NCBI GenBank assembly: GCA_032158295.1
Contig: JASTWB010000025.1
Location: 124,001-188,000, forward strand
Length of the DNA stretch: 64,000 nucleotides
Direction of reading: 5' to 3'
Source of the DNA: Pycnopodia helianthoides
Lineage: Eukaryota; Echinodermata; Asteroidea; Forcipulatida; Asteriidae
Below are positions 37,501 through 49,545 of the stretch, piece by piece (the first letter of the stretch is position 1; each line of letters opens with the position of its first letter). A program made the position numbers and the translations under genes. Below the pieces are notes generated by a model. It searched no databases. It worked only from the letters and a program-made list of their open reading frames with translations, and was not told the DNA's origin.

Positions 37501-38910
37501 TGCCCCCCGAAAATTTCTCTCCAAGTAAAGACCATGGCCAAACTTGGGTCTGAAATCATCAGACCTAATCTAAGATGTAGACTAAAGCTTGTTGCCTATG
37601 CAGAGATTGCAGCGAACGTAGAACAGATGTGAATGCCAACCACGTTATAGGCAAGCCCCAATCCTTTCTTAGAATGCCCCCGAAAATTCCTCTCCAAGTA
37701 AAGACCGTGGCCAAACTTGGGTCTGAAATCATCAGATCTAATCTAAGATATAGACTAAAGCTTGTTGCCTATGCAAAGATTGCAGCGAAAGTAGAAAAGA
37801 TGTGAACGCCAACCACGTTATAGGCAAGCCCCAATCCTTTCTTAGAATGCCCCCGAAAATTCCTCTCCAAGTAAAGACCGTGGCCAAACTCTGTGGACTA
37901 GTGACTGAGAAACCATCCTCCCAGGCACCAACTGTCCCTTCCAGTAAATGCGCCACAAAGACCCTGAAAGGTCATGAGCCAGCGAAGCCTATCAAAGGTG
38001 GAATGATGATCCAGTTGCATTGTACACGACGCGGATCACATGCCTTTCCAAAGAATCTGAGTCCTTGATGAGTTTCTCACATACCTGCTTCCAGAAGTAC
38101 ACCTCAGAATACCCCATCGCACATGTAAACAAATATGCACCCCCAAGGAAACCTCAAAACAAACAATTCAAACTCCTACACCAAGTGAACTTCCAAATGC
38201 TCAACACCAAATCGGCATGGTAACAGAAAATCATTAAACAGAACGGAAATGAAAAGTACGCCACTACTCCATGCATAAAGACAGAGCAAAAGAATAAATG
38301 ACATCAAAGGATTCTCCCCAGGCAACCATCGCCCCAGAGCTAGATTTCATCAGCGGTAAGCAGAGGTGAAGATAAAAACTTGTTGCCTATGAGTTGACTG
38401 CAGCAAACAGTGAATGCCAGCCAAATTATTGGTAAGCCACATCCCCTCTAAGATTTCCCCCGAAAAATCAGTTTCAAGAGAAAACAAAACAAATCACAAG
38501 CCCCAATCCTTTCTTAGAATGCCCCCCGAAAATTTCTCTCCAAGTAAAGACCATGGCCAAACTTGGGTCTGAAATCATCAGACCTAATCTAAGATGTAGA
38601 CTAAAGCTTGTTGCCTATGCAGAGATTGCAGCGAACGTAGAACAGATGTGAATGCCAACCACGTTATAGGCAAGCCCCAATCCTTTCTTAGAATGCCCCG
38701 AAAATTCCTCTCCAAGTAAAGACCGTGGCCAAACTTGGGTCTGAAATCATCAGATCTAATCTAAGATATAGACTAAAGCTTGTTGCCTATGCAAAGATTG
38801 CAGCGAAAGTAGAAAAGATGTGAACGCCAACCACGTTATAGGCAAGCCCCAATCCTTTCTTAGAATGCCCCCGAAAATTCCTCTCCAAGTAAAGACCGTG
38901 GCCAAACTTG
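36872..38910 (+). repeat. 1.02-kb tandem duplication within U4
   Basis: CTGTGGACTAGTGACTGAG occurs at 36869 and 37890, and everything after it repeats at near identity for about 1 kb. The junction at 37890 joins the truncated satellite phrase GTGGCCAAACT directly to CTGTGGACTAG. Confidence 0.88.
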
Positions 38911-41900
38911 GGTCTGATATCTTCAGATCTAATCTAAGATGTAGACTAAAGCTTGTTGCCTATGCAATGATTGATGCGAACGTAGAAGAGAAGATGTGAA
39001 CGCCAACCACGTTATAGGCAAGCCTCAATCCTTTCTTAGAATGCCCCCGAAAATTCCTCTCCAAGTAAAGACCGTGGCCAAACTTGGGTCTGAAATCATC
39101 AGATCTAATCTAAGATGTAGACTAAAGCTTGTTGCCTATGCAGAGATTGCAGCGAACGCAGAACAGATGTGAACGCCAACCACGTTATAGGCAAGCTCAA
39201 TCCTTTCTTAGAATGCCCCCGAAAATTCCTCTCCAAGTAAAGACCGTGGCCAAACTTGGGTGTGAAATCATCAGATCTAATCTTAGATGTAGACTAAAGC
39301 TTGTTGACTATGCAGAGATTGCAGCGAACTCAGAACAGATGTGAACGCCAACCACGTTATAGGCAAGCCCCAATCCTTTCTTAGAATGCCCCGAAAATTC
39401 CTCTCCAAGTAAAGACCGTGGCCAAACTTGGGTCTGAAATCATCAGATCTAATCTAAGATGTAGACTAAAGCTTGTTGCCTATGCAGAGATTGCAGCAAA
39501 TGCAGAACAGATGTGAACGCCAACCACGTTATAGGCGAGCCCCAATCCTTTCTTAGAATGCCCCCGAAAATTCCTCTCCAAGTAAAGACCGTGGCCAAAC
39601 TTGGGTCTGATATCTTCAGATCTAATCTAAGATGTAGACTAAAGCTTGTTGCCTATGCAATGATTGATGCGAACGTAGAAGAGAAGATGTGAACGCCAAC
39701 CACGTTATAGGCAAGCCTCAATCCTTTCTTAGAATGCCCCCGAAAATTCCTCTCCAAGTAAAGACCGTGGCCAAACTTGGGTCTGAAATCATCAGATCTA
39801 ATCTAAGATGTAGACTAAAGCTTGTTGCCTATGCAGAGATTGCAGCGAACGCAGAACAGATGTGAACGCCAACCACGTTATAGGCAAGCTCAATCCTTTC
39901 TTAGAATGCCCCCGAAAATTCCTCTCCAAGTAAAGACCGTGGCCAAACTTGGGTGTGAAATCATCAGATCTAATCTTAGATGTAGACTAAAGCTTGTTGA
40001 CTATGCAGAGATTGCAGCGAACTCAGAACAGATGTGAACGCCAACCACGTTATAGGCAAGCTCAATCCTTTCTTAGAATGCCCCCGAAAATTCCTCTCCA
40101 AGTAAAGACCGTGGCCAAACTTGGGTGTGAAATCATCAGATCTAATCTAGATGTAGACTAAAGCTTGTTGACTATGCAGAGATTGCAGCGAACTCAGAAC
40201 AGATGTGAACGCCAACCACGTTATAGGCAAGCCCAATCCTTTCTTAGAATGCCCCCGAAAATTCCTCTCAAGTAAAGACCGTGGCCAAACTTGGGTCTGA
40301 AATCATCAGATCTAATCTAAGATGTAGACTAAAGCTTGTTGCCTATGCAGAGATTGCAGCAAGCAGAAAGATGTGAACGCCAACCACGTTATAGGCAAGC
40401 TCAATCCTTTCTTAGAATGCCCCCGAAAATTCCTCTCCAAGTAAAGAACCGTGGCCAAACTTGGGTGTGAAATCATCAGATCTAATCTAAGATCTAGACT
40501 AAAGCTTGTTGCCTATGCAGAGATTGCAGCGAACGTGAAAGATGTGAACGCCAACCACGTTATAGGCAAGCCCCAATCCTTTCTTAGAATGCCCCCGAAA
40601 ATTCCTCTCCAAGTAAAGACCGTGGCCAAACTTGGGGTCTGAAATCATCAGATCTAATCTAAGATTAGACTAAAGCTTGTTGCCTATGCAGAGATTGCAG
40701 CGAAAGTAGAAAAGATGTGAACGCCAACCACGTTATAGGCAAGCCCCAATCCTTTCTTAGAATGCCCCCGAAAATTCCTCTCCAAGTAAAGACCGTGGCC
40801 AAACTTGGGTCTGAAATCATCAGATCTAATCTAAGATGTAGACTAAAGCTTGTTGCCTATGCAATGATTGATGCGAACGTAGAAGAGAAGATGTGAACGC
40901 CAACCACGTTATAGGCAAGCCTCAATCCTTTCTTAGAATGCCCCGAAAATTCCTCTCCAAGTAAAGACCTTGGCCAAACTTGGGTCTGAAATCATCAGAT
41001 CTAATCTAAGATCTAGACTAAAGCTTGTTGCCTATGCAGAGATTGCAGCGAACGTAGAAGAGATGTGAACGCCAACCACTTATAGGCAAGCCCCAATCCT
41101 TTCTTAGAATGCCCCCGAAAATTCCTCTCCAAGTAAAGACCGTGGCCAAACTTGGGTCTGAAATCATCAGATCTAATCTAAGATTAGACTAAAGCTTGTT
41201 GCCTATGCAGAGATTGCAGCGAAGTAAAAGATGTGAACGCCAACCACGTTATAGGCAAGCCCCAATCCTTTCTTAGAATGCCCCCGAAAATTCCTCTCCA
41301 AGTAAAGACCGTGGCCAAACTTGGGTCTGAAATCATCAGATCTAATCTAAGATGTAGACTAAAGCTTGTTGCCTATGCAATGATTGATGCGAAACGTAGA
41401 AGAGAGATGTGAACGCCAACCACGTTATAGGCAAGCCTCAATCCTTTCTTAGAATGCCCCCGAAAATTCCTCTCCAAGTAAAGACCGTGGCCAAACTTGG
41501 GTCTGAAATCATCAGATCTAATCTAAGATTAGACTAAAGCTTGTTGCCTATGCAGAGATTGCAGCGAACGTAGAAGAGATGTGAACGCCAACCACATTAT
41601 AGGCAAGCCCCAATCCTTTCTTAGAATGCCCCCGAAAATTCCTCTCCAAGTAAAGACCGTGGCCAAACTTGGGTCTGAAATCATCAGATCTAATCTAAGA
41701 TGTAGACTAAAGCTTGTTGCCTATGCAGAGATTGCAGCGAACGCAGAACAGATGTGAACGCCAACCACGTTATAGGCAAGCCCCAATCCTTTCTTAGAAT
41801 GCCCCCGAAAATTCCTCTCCAAGTAAAGACCTTGGCCAAACTTGGGTCTGAAATCATCAGATCTAATCTAAGATGTAGACTAAAGCTTGTTGCCTATGCA

Positions 41901-42460
41901 GAGATTGCAGCGAATGTAGAACAGATGTGAACGCCAACCACGTTATAGGCAAGCCCCAATCCTTTCTTAGAATGCCCCCGAAAATTCCTCTCCAAGTAAA
42001 GACCGTGGCCAAACTTGGGTCTGAAATCATCAGATCTAATCTAAGATCTAGACTAAAACTTGTTGCCTATGCAATGATCGATGCGAACGTAGAAGAGAAG
42101 ATGTGAACACCAACCATGTTATAGGCAAGCCCCAATCCTTTCTTAGAATGCCCCCGAAAATTCCTCTCCAAGTAAAGACCGTGGCCAAACTTGGGTCTGA
42201 AATCATCAGATCTAATCTAAGATATAGACTAAAGCTTGTTGCCTATGCAGAGATTGCAGCAAACGTAGAAGAGATGTGAACGCCAACCACTTAATAGGCA
42301 AGCCCCAATCCTTTCTTAGAATGCCCCCGAAAATTCCTCCCCAAGTAAAGACCGTGGCCAAACTTGGGTCTGAAATCATCAAATCTAATCTAAGATATAG
42401 ACTAAAGCTTGTTGCCTATGCAATGACTGCATCGAATGTAGAAGAGAAAATGTGAACGGC
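37500..42460. repeat. Array of about 172-bp satellite monomers
   Basis: At least 24 copies of a monomer containing AACGCCAACCACGTTATAGG, ATGCCCCCGAAAATTCC and CTAAAGCTTGTTGCCTATGC, spaced 168-177 bp. Each monomer is open for about 57 codons, to a TGA in GATGTGAACGCC. Its start is homologous to single-copy DNA in U1 (22527-22600) and U4 (42531-42600), so the satellite arose from the unit. A four-monomer block of 693 bp is repeated identically (frames at 39129 and 39822). Confidence 0.92.
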
Positions 42461-43510
42461 AAAAATCTTTTCCATGATAGGCTTATTTAATCTTGATTCG
42501 TTTTCATCAGTGTTAATTGGCAGCTAAACACCAGTCACGTTGTAGGTTTAAGCGTCTTCTATCTCAGATTGCCCCGGAAGAGTCCAGTCCAAGAATTGGC
42601 TAACCAGAAAATCACTCCTTCCGCCACTCATCCCTCATTTCTCTCCAACACACAGAATAGGAAGTATGCACCATCATTGCCCTACTCCTTTCTGATAGTC
42701 TTCACCACACCTTTCCGTAGAAGCAGTGTTGGCATTTAGTTGCCCACTCATTGCAGAGATTCTCACTCTCTGAGCTGAGCCCCCCGATCATGACACATTC
42801 ATTCACACATGAAACAAAGCACCCCTGAATATACTCCCTTTGGCAAGAATGTCAGAAACGCAAGAAGCAAACAGATTACGATGAAAAGCCATGCCATCGT
42901 TGCCATAATACAAGACAAGAGGATACATGATTCCACAATCTCAAGGCTCTTAGCTCATGCACCCCCAGGCGTCAGAGGGCCACATCTACCGGCAAGGTTC
43001 AGTCAGCCCTGGGCAGGTGATTTCTCTAAGCCACCGTCTCACAGTCTTCCCCGCAAGCACGACCCATCAACAGCTAGGCTGCAGTTTGCTGACTACCCAC
43101 TCCTGGCATGATTCTGCAGGCAGAGAGTCACATGGAAGCCCATGGAGTACGTTCCTCTCAGCAGAGAGAAGACTTGGATCAGGTGCCTTCACTTCATTCA
43201 GCTCGATGACCAACACATCCTGGACATTGCAGCAATCGAAGATGCTATCAGAGGCTGATCTCTTTAGAGTGTTATAGAGGAATGTATTTTGGTCTCAACT
43301 CTGTCTCTTTCCTGACTCTGGTTGCACTGCATGAAAGATGTTTTCTTCATAAGGATCTGTGATGAAAAAAGTTGCCTGATGCCTCCACTAACCACACACG
43401 ACACTCATCATTTTCGAAGAGATGTTTACCAAGTCCCAAACCACCCACCCAAATGTTAAAAGAATCTTTACTTTCTTTGTGATTTTTTGCCGAGGGTCCA
43501 TTGTTCTGTA
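42461..43510 (+). repeat. Gene-like unit U4, 3' part
   Basis: After the array, U4 rejoins U1 sequence (CAGATTGCC...GAAGAGTCC onward) and matches 22540-23500 closely, including the HAPPGVRGPHLPARFSQPWA frame at 42809-43111 and the LDIAAIEDA phrase near 43225-43251. Confidence 0.8.
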
Positions 43511-43517
43511 GGCCTTG

Positions 43518-46055
43518 GGCTGGCATGGGCAGGGGCGACCACTCCCTGGGATAGTTCAAGCATTACTATCCTGCTACCTCCAACATTAAAATTTAGTTAA
43601 CTAGCAGTTTTTAGAAAGTGGGGAAAAGCAGGTATTTTTTCAACCTATACATTATTCTTAATCCCTTTTGAGACCCTAGTTCTATAAATTTTGAACTTAA
43701 TGTTAATGGCAAGCAGAACGAAAACATTTTTTTAAAACTTGTCTTTGTAATTGAAATGATGTCATGAAAAAATTGTTAAAAACAAACCATAAAACTTTAA
43801 AAGGGTTCCAAGTCCCCAACCACCCACCCAAATTTATTATGCAATCTGTGTTTTTCTAGTAGTTTTTGCTGGGGTCCCATTGTGCTTTAGGCCTTAGGCT
43901 GGCATAGGCAGGGACGACCACTCCCTGGGATAGTTCAAGCATTACTATCCTGCTACCTCCAACATAAAAGTTTAGTTAATTAGTCCTTTTTTAGAAAGTG
44001 GGAACCTTTCCACTTTTCTAAACCCCATTTGAGACACTTATTCCATAAATTTTAAACTTAATGATAATGGCAAACAGAATGAAAACAATTCTTAAATCTT
44101 TCTACTTCATTGACATGATGTTAAAGAAAAAAAAACTTTTTAGTTCTAAGAAGGATAAGACTGGCTCACAAAATATAAAAACAAACTACACATTAAAAAA
44201 AATAAAACTATACAAATTTGTGATAAAAATATTCCAAAACAAAAATCTATGAATCGGCTTTGAAATACAAGCTTCAAAGGAGCAGATGACTGTTTTTTGT
44301 TCTCTTAATTTTGTTACACTATTTAAACTGTCCTTCTTAAGTAAAATTGAAGTGTATTTTTAAATAATACTTTTAGATCAATCATATAAGAGTTCTTTTC
44401 ATCATTGTGCCTTTTAGTAATTTTTCAACTGCTCCCATACACCGAAATAACATTTGCATTTCACAGGCTGGTCTTGTTTTAATACCACACTGCACAATCA
44501 AAAGTGATTTTCACAGAATTTTTGCATCTTTATATGAAAGCTTGTACGCTTATGTGACTGGCATGGGCAGGGGCGTTCACTCCCTGGGATAATCCAGCTT
44601 AACTATCCTGCTACCCTGCAATGTTTTAAAAGTAAACAAAATGATGTGCTTTAAATAACCTGTCGTATTATAGGGGATATTTGATTGTACTATTTGACTG
44701 ATGCATTCTTTGTAAATCAAGGTGTGACTTTTATCATTACAAATGGTTAGATATTTCAATAAAACCAAAAACTTTTGAGAAACTGTGTCATAAAATGTAA
44801 CAATACAAAAAAAACAAATGTTTTAAAATTTTTTGAAATGAATCCATAAAAAAGTTTAAGAAACAGCTCTCAAACTATTAAAATTACTTAATTGACAGCT
44901 GTTACTCATACCAAACTAACATTATTTGAACAGTGTATATTTTTTTCATTTCAAACTGCAACATCAAGCCTGGTTGGGTCTGTGAGCATGTGCATGGGCG
45001 ACCACTCCCTGGGATAGTCCCAGGTCAATCATCCTGCTACCCGGCAATTTTAAAAATTTATAATAAATAAAAAATAAAAAACCTGAAGTACTTTAATTAA
45101 TCTGCATCTATCAAAGTTAAGAAACGACCTTATATGCTTTCATTTACTGGTAGCTGTTACACATTGGAAAATTTCAATTAATTTTTTACATTTGCAATCT
45201 CTTTAGAATCAGTTGTGACTTTATTCCTTAACGGCTTTAGTCTTCTGTGTTTAATTATAAAATTGTTAATAATCTGTGTTTATTTACAAAATCATTTAAA
45301 ATAGTTTCTCACCAAAATCACTAATAAAAACCAATCATATAGAACAGACTTCAAGGAAACAGATACATGCTTCATGTTTCCTAGATTTTAGCACTTTTGT
45401 TTGTGAAATTTTCTCCTCTTTATTGGGACTTTATAGAATTTAGGTGCTTATTCCAAGCAGTAACTGCATTTAAGTGTCATTTTTACCACTGTTTAAATGA
45501 TAATTGATATATTGTTACAGTCAAGTCTATGGAAGTCTTTTTGGATCTGCGACTGGCATGGGCAGGGGCGATCACTCCCTGGGATAGTTTTAAGCTTAAC
45601 TACCCTGCTACCCTAGCTATTTTTTAAAGAAACACAATAATTGACATTTGATAAGTAACTGGTAACTTTTATAGAATGGAGTTTGGAAGGTATTTAGGTA
45701 ACATGGACAACTTGCATTTTACCATCAATGTTTCCAGTGCTTCAATAACTATGTTTTTAGATGTAAATGTGTAGTCACAAATATTTCATGGTTAACAAAA
45801 AACTTTTTGTCAAAGTTTTCTCAAATCGGTGTATCCAGATCTAAGTGAAACCCTACATTTCAACAGGCCCTAAGAGATGTTCTTTACCCATTTTAAAATG
45901 TGTGTGTTATTCAACAGAACAAAATGTTTTCAGGTAAAATGCAACTGACATAAACTGATAACATAAAAATTTGGGTATCTGTGTAAGGCCAAGTTTGGGG
46001 CATGGGAGTGCCCATTCCCTTGAAATAATTCCCAAATATATATCCTGCTACCCTA
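43518..46055 (-). repeat. Array of six two-hairpin, exon-like GGTAGC elements
   Basis: Cores at 43521-43577, 43899-43957, 44559-44614, 44981-45041, 45554-45612 and 45999-46052. The first three match the flank types of the 23-25 kb array. The last three share only the core. The core at 45554 keeps the second hairpin with one mismatch; 45999 and 44981 keep only short stems but retain the frames GSRIYIWELFQGNG and GSRMIDLGLSQGVVAHAHA on the minus strand. Four of six follow an acceptor-like AG. Confidence 0.7.
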
Positions 46056-47830
46056 CAAAATGTATATTTAGTGAGCTGACGTCAAAATTAGGATATCTTA
46101 GTTTTAAATATAGAAATGTAAATTTAAGCTACTTCCTGGTTCTTTGCATTAAGCAAAATCACCTTGGCTAGTAATATCCTTACTTTTTTATAATGGCATA
46201 ACAAAGTTTTCATCAGACTTCATGTGGAACACTTACTGATCTCAAGATCTTTACTGCTATTTGTGCTCATATGATAGTCTGTCCTGGTATATTTGTCTTG
46301 ACAATTTAGGCCTAACTTTTGTTCCATGGATTCACTGGTCCTTGATACATAATTTTAGGTAGGCTTTATGCTGGTTTTTTAATTAACATTATTAGGATAT
46401 CTAACTATGTTTGCTGTGATGGTTATGATCTGTCCTGTAGCAAACTAATCATGGCTGGTAATCTAGTTTCTGTGTGATGGAATCACTGGTCCTTAATACA
46501 AACTTATTCTGTAGGATTTGTGTTATTAACCCTTTAATAATGAGGAGCATTGACACAGAAAATATTTCATAGTCTCTCTCAGCATAAACATATTGACCCA
46601 ACATTTGTGTGATGGAATCATTGGTCCTTCTGAACAAACTAATTTAATGGGTTTCATGCTCGTATTCCTTGTCCACACTTTAGGACCTCAAGATCTTTCT
46701 TCCTACATTTATGTTTTTCTAATGGTTATAGCAAAACAACCTTGGGGACAAATTTCCTAATGTTTGTGTGATGGAATCATTGGTCCTCAACATACACACA
46801 ATTTTAGTAGGCTTTATGCTGGTAATCCTTATCCACAATTTAAGATCTCAAGATCTTTCTAACTACAGCTATGTTTTTCGGCCATAGCAAACAATCTTGG
46901 CAACAATTGGCCTAATTATTCATCTTTAACATGCACAGATTTTTGATAGGCCTTATGCTGGTATTCCTTACACACACTTTAAGATCTCAAAATCTTTCGT
47001 ACTACCTAAAAACTATCTTGTCTACAAATGGCCTAGTTTTTGTGCAATGGAATCACTGGTCCTTAACATACACACTTTTTAGTAGGCTTTATGCTGGTAC
47101 TCCTTATCCACATTATAAGATCTATCTTGCACATGTATGGTTTTTCTAATGGTCATTGCAAAACAATCTCAGCTACAATGGGCCTCAGATTTGTGCGATT
47201 GGAATCACTGGTCAATTTAACATACACACATTTTAAGTAGGCTTTTAAAAATGCTGGTACTCCTTATCCACACTTTAAGATCTCAAGATATTTCTTACTT
47301 CATTTGTATTTTTTCTAATGGTTAAAAGCAAACCAGTATTGGGTACAAATGGCCTAAACTTTGTGCGATGGAATCACTGGTCTCTGACAAACACATATTT
47401 TTAGTAAGCTTTATGCTGGTATTCTCTCAAGATCAATCTTACTGCGTGCATGTTTTTTCTAATGATTTCCTGGTCTGTCATGGCAAAACTGTCTCGGCTA
47501 CTAATGGCCTAATTTTTGTGCGTTGGAAATACTGGTGCTGACTATTTATACATGTTTAGTAGGCTACATGCTTGTAATCCTTATTCATACTCAAGGTTCT
47601 CAAGATAATATTTGTGAGAATTAGAAAACTTTCATGTATTTTCACTCATGATATCTTAATATGGCGTTGCAAAACCATCTTGACGACTAAGGGCATAATT
47701 GTTTGTGATGGAATCACTGGTACTTGATTTACAAGTTTCTACTAGTGGGCTTTATTCTGGTCTCCCTACACACTAAAAGATATCATGAACTTTGATACTA
47801 TGTTTTCTCTAACGATCTCATGGTCCGTTC
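46056..47830. repeat. Diverged tandem repeat of about 150 bp, about ten copies
   Basis: Repeated phrases are GATGGAATCACTGGTCCTTA, TAGTAGGCTTTATGCTGGTA, AGATCTCAAGATCTTTCTTA and TTTTTCTAATGGT. On the minus strand the first reads RTSDSITQ or RTNDSITQ in several copies, often after TTCAG, TTGAG or TTAAG. Spacing varies from 110 to 190 bp. Confidence 0.8.
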
Positions 47831-48059
47831 TAAAAACATCACCTTGACAAGTTTGTGATTTTATGTTAACAATAAAAATTGTAAAAATGGGCCATTCATC
47901 TGGAATGGACTTACAAGGTCATGCTACATGACTTCTGCAGAACCATTTACAAAATTTTGAGACTAACAATCATTACAGATGTTCACTAAAGCAGCAGTTG
48001 TCACTATGGTAGTACACAAGAAAGTGCACTTGCATAGATTTACTGATTTATTAGTTAAA
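47831..48059. other. No gene seen
   Basis: AT-rich spacer between two arrays. Confidence 0.4.
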
Positions 48060-48101
48060 TGATACAGTTAGATCCCATTTCTGGATGCAATCTGCACTGA
48101 C

Positions 48102-48210
48102 CTGATTCCAATCTTCTTTTTGCAAGCTTGAGTGCAGATCCGACCTTGACACACTTATTGATGATGCATTTTCCGTCAAACAAGAAGCACATAAAGTCAT
48201 TCGGCAAGCA
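48102..48210 (-). other. Exon-like segment with strong donor in the oldest 540-bp repeat
   Basis: The minus strand is open for 36 codons with FMCFLFDGKCIINKC and GSALKLAKRRLES, ending CAG|GTCAGT. The corresponding donors at 49.7 kb (CAG|GTTAGT) and 51.9 kb (CTG|GTTAGA) are conserved. No acceptor is clear except AATAAG inside the frame, which would give a 51-base exon. Unknown family. Confidence 0.3.
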
Positions 48211-48219
48211 TCATGGTTA

Positions 48220-49170
48220 GTTCATCTGCAAAAAAGTATGAGAAATTGCTGTTAAATTGCCAGCTATGATTTTTACCGTTTCCTGCGATGAGCAAGACCT
48301 TAGCCTAGGACAGGCAGGTAAAACAACAACCATAAGAGATAATCATTTAAGTCAAGTCACAATTGATACTTTGGTAGTACACAAAAGTCTGCACTTGCAC
48401 TGATTTGCATATTACATTACTCATGTAATTCACAATTGTGACCCACTTTGCAAATAAGGCACCATTGGATGTAATGGGCTTTGCCATTTAATGTAATGGG
48501 CTCTTCCATGTTGGATGGAGGAAACTTTTTTAGAAAACACGTTTTCTTTTAATCCCTTTTTCTATCATTGATGTCTACACTTTCATAATTTCTAATCAGG
48601 AAGGCTGTTTTTGATAAATAAAGATGAAAACCATGTGTTTTGTGATAAGATTTATGTGGTTTGGTACATTATAATCAATGTTAGAAAAAGGCAGATATTT
48701 TCTGTCTCAAGTTCCGGACAAAGCGCACCGATTAGTCAATACGCCCAAGATTGATTCCGCCCATGCGATGTGGTCTCCCTTTATGGCTTTCTCAGAACAT
48801 GCGCATAGGCAATCGTGCATGCAGGCCACGTTGCAGGCATGTCAATTGATATTTATTGGACTTTTGTTCATCTCCTGTATATCTTACAAGGTAGAGTACA
48901 GATTATATGCTTTCTTTCCTGAATAAGTTGATTGAAGATGACTGCTAAAGCCACTTTCCTGCCAGGGCTTCTGATAATCTTTGAAATGCAAAGATATTCA
49001 GAGAGGAGAGCTAGACATGTTTGGTTTGTTGTATGACTTAGACTTTTGAGAACTGATTTAAGATTCTGATTTTATTAAAAGGACACGTTGCCTTTGGATT
49101 TGGGGCTTTCTGCAGTAAAAGCATTTAGCGTGATTTATATGTTTAGCATGATGTTTTAAAAGTTGAATTC
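48220..49170. other. No gene seen
   Basis: AT-rich. A phrase at 49078-49100 (AAAAGGACACGTTGCC) resembles a dispersed echinoderm repeat from memory but is too short to call. Confidence 0.4.
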
Positions 49171-49174
49171 AAAA

Positions 49175-49294
49175 ATGTGTGGTTTTCATTTTACTTTGTA
49201 AACCAACACGATCTGCCATTTTGTGTAGAAAAAAATGTGGTTCTACAAAATGGAAAACCGTGTTAGTTCTCAAAGTAAATGGAAAACCACACAA
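49175..49294. repeat. Imperfect foldback, arms of about 54 bp
   Basis: TGTGTGGTTTTCATTTTACT... pairs with ...AAATGGAAAACCACACA across a loop of about ten bases, with arms that match at most positions. It would form a long hairpin; possibly a miniature foldback transposon. Confidence 0.75.
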
Positions 49295-49443
49295 TTTCTA
49301 GCTATAGTTGTGTGGATCATCATACTCTACTTTTAATACATCTTTCCAACCATATTCATTGCATTTTCCAGCAGGAAAGAGTTTGTTGCTAAAGCACTTT
49401 ACAAAAAACTTTGCTACATATAATGTTCAATCTTTTGGTTCAC

Positions 49444-49545
49444 TGCACATGTTTACACAGCTTTTTCTCCTGACATTCATGTCATGTCGTTCAATGCACA
49501 TGTTTACACAGCTTTTTCTCCTGACATTCATGTCGTGTTTATTTC
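49444..49545. repeat. 51-bp tandem duplication
   Basis: TGCACATGTTTACACAGCTT, TTTCTCCTGACATTCATGTC occurs twice in a row, with one difference. Confidence 0.88.

Noticed and set aside
39129..40642. Repeated frames in the 172-bp array as a repeat protein
   Set aside because: The monomer length is not a multiple of three and nearly all units end at the same TGA; only one short monomer reads through.
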